DNA of 64,000 nucleotides from Oxytricha trifallax. Lineage: Eukaryota > Ciliophora > Spirotrichea > Sporadotrichida > Oxytrichidae. The position numbers and the translations under genes are program-made. Within the stretch, counting starts at the first letter, position 1. The number at the start of each line of letters is the position of its first letter. Of the stretch, positions 33,790 through 47,490 are shown piece by piece. The notes under the pieces were generated by a model. That model was not told where the DNA came from, did not search any database, and was given only the letters and a program-made list of their open reading frames with translations. Location: the NCBI GenBank assembly GCA_000711775.1, contig ARYC01001240.1, positions 40,241 to 104,240 on the forward strand, read 5' to 3'.

Positions 33790-36529
33790 TTTATTTTTAC
33801 TTAGTTAATTGTTTGAAATTTATAATCGTATATCTTATCTTGCTAATGTGGTTTTAGTTCGTTTATTGGCCAGTTCCAATCTCTTACTTGATAAATTTCA
33901 TTTACTATTACTAAAGAAGTTGCTGCTGTGAATATTATTATTATTATTAAAGTGGATTCATAAACATGAGCATTTGATCTTAAAACATAAGAGGATTCTT
34001 TAATTGCATCTAATATGGAATCCTAGGAATATATTATTAATTCAGCGAGTAAGGTGACTCTGATTTAATTAATCCCACCTCCAACTGGCTAATTTGAGGG
34101 TTTTAGAGCATTCATTTCTTAGATCCATTCATCTTGACCGTTGTGTTTTTACTTTTCTATATGCTAATTTGCAGTGGTGTCTTAGAAGAGTTGCTATTGG
34201 TTGAATGGCTAGTTCATGTTGATTTCCATCTAATTAGGAGGTTTTAACATGTTTTAAGGCAATTAACCTGAAATATCAAGTTGCTGTTACAGACCAGGGA
34301 ACTATTACTACTGCTAAAACAATACGTTTTATGGAAGTATCTGAGGTATACCTACTCCTGGAATTTATGGCTACATGCTTTAAAGTTATTGCTAAAATAT
34401 ACCCCAAATTTATTATAATAAATCTAAAGTAAATACTAGTTAAAATAAAATTTTAGTTATATAGATTATATCTAATTCAGCAATACTGCTATTACTAATC
34501 ATCATCTGTTAATTTTTAAGTTTATTTTCCTCTCTAATCTTCATCATAATTTTTCTTGGTAGATCAACACCCTAATACTAAGGTTCATGAATAAAATGAC
34601 AAGTATCTCCTCTCGAACATTCCTCAAGACCGTGATATTATTTGCATGGAACAGTTTTGTAGTTTTTAGGTTTTAAATAGGATTACTACTATTATATTTA
34701 AGGTTATTATTGAGTTTGAAGTTACTACATTTGATTCATACTTTGCATTGATTGCAAATTCTAACTTTAGTAAAATTATTGATGCAACTTTTGGTTCTCA
34801 ATCTCTTATAAAACTTACTACTTTTAATTAACCAAGATCTTTTGCTGCTCTATAAAGTAGAACTCCTTAGCTTGCATAAATATCTCTTTCTGAGTTTCTC
34901 TTGGCAATTGAGCGAAGGTATATGGTATTGGGTTGTAATTGCTATAGTTTTCAAGTAAAAGTCTACAAAGCAATCTCTACACTCTGCTTGTCACACCTTA
35001 TTAAGGTATGAACTCTCTATCATAGTCGGGAAAAACTAAGAGCTACTCTCTTTACTCTGGCTCTACTTTTTCAAGAATCTAAATCAGTATATCTTTATTC
35101 TCAACTATACTTTATGAAAATTCTGTGACAATTGGACCAAGCTTCTCTATTATCCTTAAACTTTCATAGTAGTTTTCTAAGAAGCATTCCAATTCGCAAG
35201 TTATAGGAGGTTAGAAACCCAATTTTGTTTAGTTTTACTCATCCAGTATAAACTTTTCATGAATCGGTGTATCTGGCTTAGTTATTTCATTTGTGTAGTT
35301 TACTGGACAAAGAAAGTTTTCTCTTTTTCTTTAATTTTTCGACTCTTCAAAGTCAATTAGTGGTTTTTATATGTAAAACTTGTACTTTATGTAATTAATC
35401 TAAGGTTTCATGTTTTTAAGGATAATTATTTTTAGCCTTTCTTCTTCCTCAATTTCAGCTTTCTTCATTTTTTCCATTTTCATTTCAATGATTTTATATT
35501 TCTCTTCTATCTAATCACATTAAGTTTCAGAAGTTCTTGCTAAAATAGATTAACCTCCTCAACTGATAGTCCTGGGGCATTTGGCTCATCATTAATTTTG
35601 AAATACTTTATCTTTATAAAATTTTCATCTGTGTCCTTGAATTAAACTACTTTGCTTTTAGTTGAAATTGTTCTGCTTACTTTTCTTCTGTTTTCATAAT
35701 TGCTACAGTTAGCCACCACTTAGTAAAGATTTTCATTTCAAAAATTCTTTCAATTGCTAGGACTTTTACGGATCAAATTTCTTTACTTGGTATTAAATGT
35801 TATTTTGGAATATTTCAAGCATTTGATTTCTCCTAGCGTTTTTATCTTATAGAAATTTGAAAGGATCCATACTGCTGTCGTAAGTGTGCGGGGTCACGGA
35901 TCGTTCATCTACACTAAAGTCGTATAGCTGAGAGTTTAATTGTGAATTCGATAGTTGACTGTTTACTTATGGCTAGACTAAAGTTTATTAATATTAGTTT
36001 GCTCTTTAAATTTGATCTTCTTGAGCAAACATTTAAGCAAGTTCTTCTTAGGCTTTCTAATTCTTATAATTCTTAACTTTCTCTCTTAGTTAATTAATTG
36101 AAAAATTAGCCTAGCATTTTATATCATAGTGTTCAGTATGTTGTAAACCCTAACTTATTTGAATATATGTAGAGGTATCTCAAGTTTCTTTATCACCTTG
36201 ATCAATTTAATTATGAGATCTTTGGTTAATAGATCAATTTAGTACTTTTAGTTCAATTATAAAGTTGAGTATTGCCTAAAAATCTCACTGTGAATATCTA
36301 CAAGACAGTTATCGAATACTTGTAGAACATTCGTCTCTATAAACATCATTAAATAGTATCCTTCATAGTTCTCAGCATAATTTTAACAATAAACAGTCTT
36401 CTCAATGATGGATATTAAACTCCAGTAAGATGAGCTGTGCAAGTCTTTGTGAATTGGAAGTTGATTAAAGATGTCTGGATCACCCTCTCCCACGAGTATT
36501 GCAGACAATTAACTTAAATTATTCTTCAT
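33790..36529 (-). CDS. CCCH zinc-finger protein, Gln/Pro-rich
   Basis: The ATG at 36529-36527 begins MKNNLSQLSAILVGEGDPD. A helical N-terminal third is followed by a charged middle, then a conserved-looking block (LGPIVTEFSQSIVENKD). A CCCH finger lies at about 34653-34595 with C-x8-C-x5-C-x3-H spacing (PCKQYHGLEECSRGDTCHFIH). A long Gln/Pro/Asn-rich tail follows to about 33.8 kb. CCCH fingers of this spacing usually bind AU-rich RNA. Frame corrections are needed near 36.1 and 35.5 kb, and an intron is likely near 34.48-34.40 kb. Trp is always TGG here. The exact C-terminus is unclear. Confidence 0.72.
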
Positions 36530-36599
36530 TTTACAGTCTATGTATTAAAATTAGATTTGCAAATATTATAATAATTATTAAAGGATTTAATAGTTATTA

Positions 36600-37250
36600 G
36601 GAATCATCATGAGTGATAGCTACTACTGCATGAAAGAGTAATCGGCTATGATGTTGCAACTATACCTAGCTGTAAATTAGGCTCTATTTTAACTATAGAT
36701 TGAGAAATGTTTTAGGTAGATTGGTTTGCACTCGAACTGTTCTCATTTGTGCTCATTTAAAGGTTTGGAATGATCTTCATATTATTTAGGATTTTGCTAG
36801 GTAAAATAGAGGACTCTACTATCATTTCATGAGCAATTTGTGAGCTTCTCTGTTAATTTTTAGCAATTTCATCTTCTTTGAGTTTCTACACACTCTTCTT
36901 TCTTAAAGTTTTACTTCCAATCTGTTTTCTTTTTGGGAAAGCTTTTGCTTTAAATTGCTCTGTGAACTAGGCTCATTCCCTTGTAGAGTGGAAATCAAGT
37001 TTGAATCTTCATCTATGAATACATCATCTTCATCAGGCTCATCAACAATTATATGCTCTGAATCTTCCAAGTCGTAAAACTACTTCATGATTGATGGCTT
37101 AGGTTCAGAAGACTAATTGTTTACTCTATACGGATGCCCTAAAACCATTCTTTCACAATTTCGAATAGCATGTTTCTTAGAGTGCAAATTACTTTTCAAT
37201 TCTAGTACCTATATATCTTTAAAATGAAAAATGTTATTACCTAAGCTAAG
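36600..37250 (-). CDS. Acidic, Ser-rich protein of unknown function
   Basis: The reverse frame includes an ATG at 37148 (MVLGHPYRVNNQ) followed by an acidic region (DEPDEDDVFIDEDSN), then a basic helical part in a shifted frame (KKSVQKLKEDEIAKN) and a Ser/Asn-rich end (ENSSSANQSTQNIS). One frame change near 36.93 kb is needed. It may be a separate gene or the tail of the large reverse gene upstream. No domain was recognised. Confidence 0.5.
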
Positions 37251-37799
37251 GTAAAGCCTGATAGTGAAAGCTAAATGTCTTTCTATAATTTCTCTTCAAT
37301 TTGTCTATCTGATAATTGCTCTTTCTCCTTTTATAGCAATAATGCAAATATCGTTCCTTGAAACTTGGTGGCTTTGGGAAGTTTTTAGGCTTGTAGCATT
37401 CGTTAAATCACTAAGCCATTTTCAAGCTGCTTTTTGGATTTCTTCTTCTTTTCAAGATCTTTCATCATAAATAATTTTGTTAAAATAAAAGCATAGTTAA
37501 TATTAATCTGAGGAGTTTTATAATAAATACTGTAATATTATAATCTAGATTTTTTAAGATTCTAAAATTTCGTTAAGAGATCCTTTAATATCTTTATTAC
37601 TTAATACCAACAATATTTTTATTTAAAAATATCAAAATCTTACAACAAGACTGAAGTTATAAAGTTAATAAATTAATTACAGTATATATTTAATTAATTT
37701 TCTTATCAGAAGACATCTATTCCATCTATTTTATCAGTGACCCAGCATAAATTAACCTCGACCCGCATTTAGTGATGTTTAATATCCAGAATTTATACT

Positions 37800-40700
37800 G
37801 TTCACTTAATGTATCATTCTCGCTTTTTACTTCTACGAATTTAATCTCCCCTTTGTGCTCTCTCCATAAAACTAATCTGGCATGCCGTAGCACCAATTTT
37901 AGAAATCTTGAGCTAGTTTTTTAAAGAACATAGCAAATAGTGGGCTTCCCATGCAATAAGCAATCGAACCCATACGCTGCTTAGTTAGTTTTATATTGTC
38001 CCAATTCACAATTGGGCTATGAAAATTTTTGTGCTTATCATATTCAGAGATTAAATACTCCTTAATCTACATTCGAGTCATGCCAATAATTCGATTTAAC
38101 TTCTACTCAATAATATCTTTTCTATGATAGTAGAATTCTGGGTAGTCAAAATCTAGAGGTTGAAATTGATAAGGCGTCTAAAAGACATACGGAATGTTGT
38201 CATTAAATATTTCATCCCACATCATGATTCCATACATATATTTCATCAAAGCATTTTTGACATGGGCTCCGTTCCATCTAAGGTTTTGGCCATAATAATG
38301 AAGTGCCATATTCTCAATATTAAAGAACTGGTTAGACTTTTTATCAAGATAAATTAATTTCATGTGATCACCTTGAAAATTTCTCTATGCATTAAGAATG
38401 ACTTCCTTAAAGTATCTTTTATCTATTTTTTATTCAACCGACCTTGACAAAAGCTCAAATGTCATTCTTTTCTCATTTTCAATGATAGCATCTGGGTTCA
38501 AGATATGATCATACTCTAAGTTTCCATTTAAACTCTCACAGTTGTTATAATCAAGCGTTAAATCCCTTAGTTCACTCTTTTTCTAATCTAGGGTGTTCTA
38601 AAACAAAATCTTGCTTTTGTAATCTTCAAGTTCAGTATCTGAGTTTTCATCAACAGAAGATTAGATATTACTTTCTTCATTGTACTAATCAGCATACTTT
38701 TTCTTTCGTTTTTTCCCGATTAGCTTTTTGTTTAATTATTCTTCATCCTCTGAATAGTCGTCTAAGACAAATGTTTTTAATCTGGAGTATCCATTCAAAT
38801 TGAAAAATTATAATTCATATTCTAATCTTGTTGAATAATACTCTAAATTAAAACATTAATAATAAAAACTGTGAATTAAATTAAATTAAATGAAATATTT
38901 TAGGGGTTATTCTATGCCACTTCTTAATCATCCAGAAAATTATTAAGCATTGAGATTCTATTAAACTTTCTTTTAGTATCTTTAACCATTTGCTAAGACT
39001 TTAAAATGATTTATTGAAATCCTCCATCATCTCTATATTAGCATTTGGACCCCTTTCCTTTTTTCTTCCCTTTTTGACTTTTATTGGCGAGTGCTTTACT
39101 ATTTTTTATTAGTATTTTACCGTTTTGTCTGTTAATCTCTACAAATAAGTTAAGTCTTAACTTGAGAATCATGTTTCTCTTGTCTCCTTTGACAAATTCA
39201 TCTTTAATAGCAATGTCACAGCATTTCAAAGCCTCATTCTTTTGCTTAAAATGCTTAAAATTCATTGCTAATCTGTGCCACCATTTTCCTCTTTAAGTGT
39301 AGAAGATTTTATTATAGAGAAGGCAGATCAGAGTAATGGAACTCAAAGCGTAGCATTTGTTCTTTTCTATGATTGGAAAGAGCGCATCCAAAACTCTTAA
39401 TCAAGACCACTCTTGCTAATATCTCTATTTAAATTCATGCTTATCGTCTTCAATTTTTGTACCCTCTTACTAATCAGTTAAATATATAATATCAATTCAT
39501 CTATAATTATCATGTGAATATTATGAATCTTCGATAAGCTGCTTGATATTATTGAACAGCAAAAAGTCTTAATCATTCTTGTTGAATTCTATATCACTCA
39601 TTCTTAGAGCTTGCTTGATAATTTTCTTAGCTACTTTAGCTTCCATATCTCTTCGTTTAAGCCCCATTTATAAAAACTCAAAAGTACTTCCTATTACTTG
39701 ACTTGCCTCATCAAAAGCCAAGAAATCTTCTCTGCACTGAAAGATAGGCTTTAAGTTTTCGTTATTTGGATCTGACTCTCTGTTACTCAGATAATTCTTG
39801 AAACTCTCATATCTGTAAAAGCCATAGTCATGGTCGAGAAGTGTTTCAAAGGCATCTTTCTTCTAATAGAAAAAGAAGAGTCTCAAGCATTATATTAAAT
39901 CATAAATTTTTTAATTTAAGAGCATCTGTAAAAGAGAGATCAACTACTTTCCTCCAGGTAATATGATCGACTGTTTTCATTAGCTTTATAAAGTGCCTCT
40001 ATAATTCTTTACTTCAAAACACTATCTCCAGACTATCTGCCATTTTAATCTTTGGTCAATTTTATGAACGAAAGCAACGAAGATGCAGCACCTTTTTATG
40101 ATCTGCATTTTATAGCTTTCCAGGCACCTTCAGTTTAATTTCCCAGAACAGAAATCATTCAGCTCATAATACTATTTGACATTTTGAGCTTTTCAGTCAA
40201 AGCATTGTCTCTAAAAAAATAGAACTTTCTTTCCGTTAATAATATTTCTTCACTTATCTCGCGAATCCATTTGGAAATTTTGGCCGATAATTTTTCACAA
40301 ACTGTCCCATATTTACCTTCAAATGTTTATTTCTGTTGATAAAAAGTGTTTACTCTTATCAAATCGAAGTCTTATTCTAGTTCTTAAAATGGTTACCTCT
40401 AATAATCTTTTTTAACTCAGTTTCTAGTATCTTCAAACCACACACATTGATCCCATTTTCTATTAACTCATTAATTCTTTCAAAATCCCCTTCATAAAAA
40501 ACATCTTCATCACTTCTCAAGAACTCATTTCTATAGAGATTTTGTGCGGTATCCTCTAAATATTCTTAATTTTGCGAGTATTTTGACAGAATTTACTTGT
40601 TGAACCAGTATCTTCTTCTTAAAAACATTCGAGCATAGATAGTTTTTGCTTTGCCATCCTAAGCTAAGAACAATTTGATTTTGCATTTTTCCTCCTCAGT

Positions 40701-41850
40701 GAATAGATTGGTGTAACTGAAGACTGTCTACAGACTGTCTACTGGACAAGATCAAAGTTACGAACATACCTAAATAAAAACTAAATAATAAGTAATAAGA
40801 GTTTACCTGTTATCTTAGTCAATGGGAACTTTGTAGTCTGAAGTGATTAAAAATGAGTTAGTGTAGATTCATTTGTTGTTGACTGTTGAGAGAATTAGTT
40901 GGACGTTTGATTTGGAATTTCATCTTTAATTGAAGATAAAAGTTCTTGACAGATTTCTACCTAAGAGAGACATAAATTGTCAGGAGGTACGTACTCTTTA
41001 AAATAGTCAAAAGTAGAATCCTCTTCTCTTTTATTGATTTATAAGTCAGACTAGCCATCGTTTTCATTTGAATCTTTCATGTAGAACTCAAACCTAACTT
41101 CTTGTTGATATTGTACTATTTTTTAAAGCATTTTAAAGTACTTTAGGCATTCCCCAGAAATTTTTTACACTATAACTTGAACACTGAGTTTCAACTTTAT
41201 CACTAATTGCACTATCTTTAATTTTCTGATCTTTTTATATATGATCTAGAAATCCCACAGCTATATCTCATGAATCAGTTTTTAGATAGTTTGTGAATTT
41301 GCAATCAATCTTGAAATAGTCTCAGTTTTCGCTTAGAATAACATTGAGATTAAATGAGAAATCTACTGCTAGATACCCCAAATCATATTCTTCGATTAAG
41401 CCTTATTTGACTCATCCTCCCCTTGATTTATCTATCATGAAAACACTATTTTAATGGCATGTTGGCATTTTAGTAGACTTTTGTCTTATTCTAAGAATAT
41501 TTTTGATTCTTCTTGCTACTTTGAATTCTGATTAGCAATATTTATATCTTTAAACTTTCGATGATTAGCTTCAAATTGCTTTCTATAAAGTATTTTCTGA
41601 CTAAAAGCCATGGGAAACCTGTAGAATACAGACTTTCCAAAGTTTCTTGTTGAGCCTTTTACACTATTAGTATTTTTTGTTTAATCACTTGTTTGAGGTC
41701 AATATGATTAATAGTAGTCAAAAGTAGATTCTTCCTAATTTTTGGCTGATTTCGAACTGGATTGAGTAATTTGTATAAAGTTATCTAAACTTTTCTATTG
41801 TTTATCTATAGCTAGTTGTAGTGGATGCGGGAATAGCTAATTAACTGTAA
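37800..41850 (-). CDS. Very large reverse gene, unknown function, segmented
   Basis: Coding can be followed over about 4 kb in several frames. The start region (41.8-41.4 kb) contains ESTFDYYQSY, and a similar EDSTFDYFKEYV motif recurs near 41.0 kb, suggesting an internal repeat. The 40.7-40.0 kb part is helical and charged, the 39.8-39.3 kb part contains FEFLQMGLKRRDMEAK, and an acidic block lies at 38.75-38.6 kb. A long unbroken stretch of about 300 codons runs to 37.9 kb (FHSPIVNWDNIKL). TGA lies in frame at 39497, 39401 and about 40162 between clear coding. No family was recognised. It could be more than one gene. Confidence 0.55.
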
Positions 41851-41899
41851 CTACGGTTGGTAATCAAAATTAATCAAAATTTTAATAAATAGGGTGTAC

Positions 41900-42600
41900 T
41901 AAATACTTTAAATTTTACTAATCAAATCTTACAACTAATCTAAACTTAAATTTGCATACCTTCCATATTTCAAGTTTAACTTGAAATCTAATTTTAATTT
42001 ATTAATATAAATCTTTGAATTAATACCCTAGAAACTCATATTTGTAAATTAAGGAATCTTTTTTTTTTATTATTTATTGGGATAAAATACTAGAAAATTT
42101 TGTTATTATTATTTTTGGAAGAATTATAAAAATCAACATTAATTTATATATACTATCTTACTTTGATGAGTACATAAGGGAATTATATTTTAAATTTTTT
42201 TAATTTTAAATTAAACATTTTTAAAGATACATTTTTCATATTACTTAATAGAGAAAAATCAATGCTATGGTAAGATCTAGGAAAATTTAATTCTATTGCA
42301 TTTTTTATGATTTTTTATGGATGTTATATGTGTAATTATTACAAATTAGAAAGCTTTAATTTTAAAATGAATCATTTCGGTATATTCTATATTATAAGTT
42401 GTTGTCACTGTCATTAGTATTGGTTATTACTTAAAATATTATTTATTGAAAATTATATATTTGATTATTAACTTTGTATACACTAAATCAAAAAATCTAT
42501 TTAAGTTGACAAACTTAAATAGATTCCACAGATTAAATTATAATAATTATTTTCTATTTTGTTAAAAAATTCATTTCAAAAATGAATTGTTAATGTTCTT
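41900..42600. other. AT-rich non-coding region
   Basis: No supported gene. A short inverted repeat around 42496-42523 (AATCTATTTAAGTTG and its complement) could form a hairpin. Probably intergenic or IES. Confidence 0.35.
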
Positions 42601-43063
42601 TTAATAAAATAAATTAATATGATTGGATCAAAATATTTAGCATCATAATGATAATTTGTCCTATCTTAATATGTTTATATATATTTGTAATATTCCATAG
42701 GCTTTGAGTATGATTTAATCCATTTAAACCACTAATCATATTAATATTACCACCAATCATATTGTTATTAATCGTATTATTGAATTTATTCCCAAGAAAG
42801 GTTTTGTTCTTCGCGTACTTAATCTGTTAATTAATGATGCTTTTTTCTCTTAGTTTACTGCCATAACTCATACTCCTTAGGCCTTGCTGAGGTTAAAAAT
42901 CTAAAATTTTTGGCTTCAAAAACTAACCATTGTTGTTGCTGTCTTGATTTACTCCTCCTCCACCAGTCTTATTTATTAACAAATTTCTTGTCTTTCTTAG
43001 TTTGTTAAGGGAGTGGTTACTTGCTTAATTTTTAACACTATTGAGTGATTTATATCCTTGCAT
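42600..43063 (-). CDS. Asn/Gly/Gln-rich small protein
   Basis: The ATG at 43063-43061 begins MQGYKSLNSVKNQ. The frame stays open for roughly 150 codons with a Gly run (KTGGGGVNQD), a basic middle and Asn repeats (NNTINNNMIGGN). No domain was recognised. The C-terminus is uncertain because TAA/TAG are read as Gln. Confidence 0.5.
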
Positions 43064-43299
43064 GTTGTTGTATTAAGAACTCCAAAAATATATAATATTA
43101 TAATTATACTTTAAATTAAGTAATAATACATTGGTATTATGAATATTATTATTTTAAAGATATTTGAAGAAAAAAAGATACTTTGATTAAATGATAGACA
43201 TTAATATAATTATTACATAAAAATTGGCAAGTTTTATTTGAATTATTACAAGGATATAAGCAATTATTAATAGAAGAATTTGTGATTTTGATTGATTTT

Positions 43300-45465
43300 G
43301 TTAATTGCCAATATTTAGTTCTCCCTATGATGAAATAGAACTTTACTTTGGAATACTACTCTATTTAGGTCGAAACAGCGGGGAAACCTGCTGCAACTAT
43401 TAATTTTACATTGGGTTTTTATTCATGTACAATTGAAACTAGTTATTATTCAAAGTTTTCGAGAAAAAAAGTGGGGATTACTGCTATTGTTAAGTGTACA
43501 GTTTCTACTCCTTATTTGTTATCAATTTCTATATCTAGTTTCCTAGAGGAGGCCTACTCTAGTTCTAAAGAACAATATTTGATGTTTAGGATGTTAAGTT
43601 TACCTTTAAGGCACTGATTTTGTCTATTATGAAGTTTACTCGTTCTATATGGTAGTTGATTATGTACTTATCAAGGGATTCATTCTTTAAGATAAATTGT
43701 GGCCGGACTATTACCTGGGTGACTTAATCAATTCATCCTTTTTATTTTAAGTTATTTGAAAATCAGCTGTGGCTTCTTACTAGAGCCGCTTTGATATAGG
43801 TTTAAACTCAATTAACTATGATTTTGTGGAGTTAATCTTATTCTATTGATGCATTAAGTTGTTATCATTTCCATTAACATCTGAGAGGATTCTTTGTTCA
43901 ATTACGTGATATATACTGTTTTACAAATTATCGGTGGTATGCTTAAGCAACTGCTAAACATGACTGTTACTCTTATAAAATTGACCATTATTGTTGTTGT
44001 AAATTGTGTTTTGTTGAGACTATATTTTTTAAGTGTTAATTGGAGTGAAGCCATTTGTCTTTGTGAATGGCTTTTAGATATTTTTATCATCATTGGGAAA
44101 AATTCCTTGACCATTATACAATTACCTTTTTATACTTACTTAGAGTTATCTTACTACTGATTGACCTAATTTTATTATAGCTACTGCTAATTTTAAGCAA
44201 TTAAGGGTTATGACTATAGTTATTTATGAAATTAAGTTTAAGTTTAAGTTTAAGAGAAGTTCGAATTACCTATTACTTGATAAGATAACTATTAATTTTA
44301 TTATAATAGGGCATTTCTTTGTTACTATTAGAGTTATTAGTTGCTTAGATGAGCAATCAGTTGCTATAGTTTCTAAAGTTAGATATATTCATTTATTCCA
44401 TTTGTTTAATTAAGAAGGGATTTGTGATTAATTTTTACCATAGTCAACTTGTCTTCATTTGAAAATGTGGCTTAATCATAAGTAGTCTAATGTAATTTTA
44501 AATTAAATTAAAATTACGTCTATCCTAAAATGTGATCAAACGATTGATTGTTTTATGTGTCATTCAAGCCCTTGATATTCCTTCGGTTTCTTAAACTTGG
44601 CGTTTAATTGCTTTTCTACCTACTTATATGTCTGTCATTTGCATCAAACTTACTAAATTCATTATTCTTGGAGAATTGTGATTTTTAAGTAGCTAATTCC
44701 TCATCATTCAATTTCTTAACAATTTTAGTTTTGCTGTTCTTTGTTGAATCAGGGTGTAATTTATTTGAAGCCTTAATGCTTTGGTATTCTGAGTTTACCT
44801 CTCTATTTCTCGCATTTGGACTTATAGTTTGGCCTCTTGCGAATGATAGCTACTACATCTATGGTCATACTACTTTTGAAGCAGCTGTTGATACTATAAA
44901 AGGCTTTGGCTTATTTTCATCGACTCTTGACGCTTTTTACGCCCATGACAACCAGTTTAAATCTCCCAAATTTGTCTGGATGCATCCATCATCTTTTGAT
45001 AATCCATCATTTAGTTGTCATCTTCACATGGAAATATTAGCTCATAGTTTCAAAAAATATGACATTAATTTCATACTAATCTCTCACAAGTTAGAAGTCT
45101 TTCTTAAGTTTCTCCTTGATTTCCCCTTGTGATTTTTACTGTTTACCCGTTAGCATTCTTCGTTCCATTTCTTCCTGCATTTACTATTTATAAAACTACT
45201 TTCTTTTGCTTGATAAACCAAGAAGTCTTAACGTGTCCCTAATTAACTCTGATTTAATTTTATAGTCTAATGGGGAGTCTGTTGAAAAACTTGGTGAATG
45301 ATTCACTTCCAAGAGAATAGGTCTGCATTTGTGTCAAGTTCATACATGCTTTTAAATTTATAATATCCTTGATATTTTCCCATAGGGTCTCAACATCCTC
45401 ACACGAGCAAGGAAATTATTTTTCTCATTGTATACTTAAGACTTCTCTTGTGTCCTACAGAATCA
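43300..45465 (-). CDS. Low-complexity protein, segmented, unknown function
   Basis: Coding-like blocks on the reverse strand begin near 45465 (MILQDTREVLSIQ, then an in-frame TGA and EKQFPCSCEDVETLW), continue at 45.0-44.6 kb (GDLNWLSWAQKASRV, with an in-frame TGA near 44.86 kb, then RGQTISPNARN), and end in a Gln/Asn/Pro-rich tail at 43.6-43.3 kb (YTQQQQQSPLFF). The block 43.7-44.5 kb is less clear. A LINE fragment starts just 50 bp upstream. No domain was recognised, and several frame changes are required. Confidence 0.45.
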
Positions 45466-45513
45466 TTTCTACTTTAAATGTAATTATTAAGTTTTAATTG
45501 AACAAACTTAACC

Positions 45514-47030
45514 ATGATTTCCGAGAACATCGACGGTATATCGGTGATATCGTGGAACATGGGAGGATCTACAGTTGATCCCATTAACTTCATCTTGAAG
45601 ATAATCAGAGAGAAGTAACCACATATTGTCTGCTTACAAGAAGCCTGTAGCACTAAAGTCCACATACCAGGGTTCAAAATATTCTAATCAACCACAAAGA
45701 TATCAGATGGACAACATGGTACCATCACATTGGTTAAGGACACAATGGGCAGAGTAGAAATTCTTGACTCCCTCCCGCTCTCACTAGATATCTAACTAAT
45801 AGATCTAAATCTCAAAATCTCAAACATATATATTTCTTACTAACACAAGAAATATAAAAACATCTTTGAACAAGAGATAGAGACGAGACTGAAAAATCCA
45901 TACTACATAGTAATGGGAGATTTTAATTACGTGGCCAAAACTTTCCAAAACACGTATTAACTAACAAGAATTGACGTGACGTCACAAAATGCAATTGACG
46001 TCATTGAAAGTAGAGGTTTAAGTTACTCCAGTGCGCACGTTCTTTAATCAGCGTCATATCACTTGGCACTTTTTAAATTATTTAATTTTAATTATTAAAG
46101 TTAATAATAAAAGTGCGTAACAAAGTAACTGGCAGAGACTAAACTAGAACTAGAATAAGACTGGTATAACAACAAATAAATTAAACCTAAACAAAGAACA
46201 AAGTAAGTACAGACTAATATAATAAGAGATAACGTAGATTAAGTAAAAGACCTTTGGCTTAAAGGAAATGCCAAACAAGCCACAAAAGTCCTAGAGAAAA
46301 TAATAGGATCAAAATCTGCAAAAATAGTCACATAATTAGATGGAATGACTAAACAATAATCTTTCTAAAGTGCCAAACAACATCTATAAATTAAAAATGC
46401 TGGTACCTATTACAAACCACTCACAAACAAAAGACTTTTATCACCAGTCACTTAATTTATGATAGGAACAGCCTACTATAGATTCACTAGGAGACACAAA
46501 CTTTTAACAGATACTCTTAGAAATTTCCCAAATGATAAAGCATTAGGTCCTGACAATATCAGCGACAGATTAATAAGAAAGAAAACAAATGCTTTACCAT
46601 TATTATCTCTAATAGAAGAATGGATCAACAGTAAAGCTCATCCCCCACCATGGATGAACGATGCCAACTTAATGCTACTTTCAAAAACAAATAGTCTTAC
46701 CCCCACAATATAAAAGACAAGATCTATTGCAATGTCATCGGCGGTAAGAAAACTCTTTGAATCAGCATGGATGAGATTATTCTCCAGACACCTCTGAAGC
46801 ACCATCCACAAATCCTAAATAGGCTTTAGACCTATGGCATAAATGGGGCAGAACATAGCGGAACTAATTCAAGAAATACAAACAAGAAAATACAAATAGA
46901 TTTGGTTCATAGACATAGCATCAGCCTTCCCCTCACCTCCCATGACTCTTCTTCTAGACGAAATAAACAGAAGGAGATAGATTCTCAAGGTTAAACTTCC
47001 TACTTGAGATCACAAAAATTGATTAATAAC
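45514..47030 (+). mobile_element. Non-LTR retrotransposon (LINE) fragment
   Basis: The ATG at 45514 opens an endonuclease domain of the exonuclease/endonuclease/phosphatase fold: ISWNMGGS, VCLQEA, VMGDFN. After a short AT-rich gap near 46.03-46.14 kb, reverse-transcriptase motifs follow: NDKALGPDNI, TRSIAMSSAVRK, IGFRPMAQMGQN and IDIASAF. The catalytic YxDD block and the 3' part are missing, so it is 3'-truncated or broken. TGA lies in frame at 46795. LINEs copy through RNA by target-primed reverse transcription. Codon use is richer in GC than in the neighbours. Confidence 0.85.
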
Positions 47031-47057
47031 TAATTATTAACTTAAAAAGGCTTCCCT

Positions 47058-47068
47058 AACATATATAT

Positions 47069-47114
<46 letters not shown>

Positions 47115-47116
47115 CA
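47058..47116. repeat. (TA)n tract
   Basis: About 55 bp of TA repeats just after the LINE fragment and just before a GC-rich hairpin. Confidence 0.95.
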
Positions 47117-47123
47117 TAGATAT

Positions 47124-47150
47124 TCATCGGGGGCCTTGAGCCCCCGATGA
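47124..47150. other. GC-rich perfect hairpin
   Basis: An 11-bp perfect stem (TCATCGGGGGC and its complement) with loop CTTGA sits next to the (TA)n tract. It resembles a structured transcript end but lacks other evidence. Function is unknown. Confidence 0.6.
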
Positions 47151-47490
47151 AGATTAATTATTATTATTATATTATTATTTACTTTAAATTTATCCATCCT
47201 TATAATTACAAATTTATTATTGGATCAATTCCATAAACTAACACATAGATTCTATAATTGGTTTCTTAACTTTAACCCATCCATGAGATAGGGTTTGTTA
47301 ATGTATTTTTGGACAACACAGTGGTCTGTCAACTCAATATCATTTATATTCTTAGTTAGATAAATGCCTTTGCCTTAGCATGATGCCTCTAGTAACAATA
47401 ATTTCGTATGCTATAAATTGTATAGAATATTATAATAGAGTTGCTTGAAATATAATTAAATAAAACATATAGTGCTATAATATTTGCAAA

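Noticed and set aside
34420..35100. Forward frames that look like a membrane protein
   Set aside because: The reverse strand encodes the CCCH zinc-finger gene through this interval without a stop.
42496..42523. Short inverted repeat as a terminator or tRNA-like structure
   Set aside because: Too AT-rich and short, and no tRNA cloverleaf features. No tRNA or rRNA genes were recognised anywhere in the window.
44731..45132. Forward 133-codon ORF
   Set aside because: Reverse frames here have more typical charged and Gln/Asn-rich composition and link to blocks on both sides. The forward ORF is probably a shadow.
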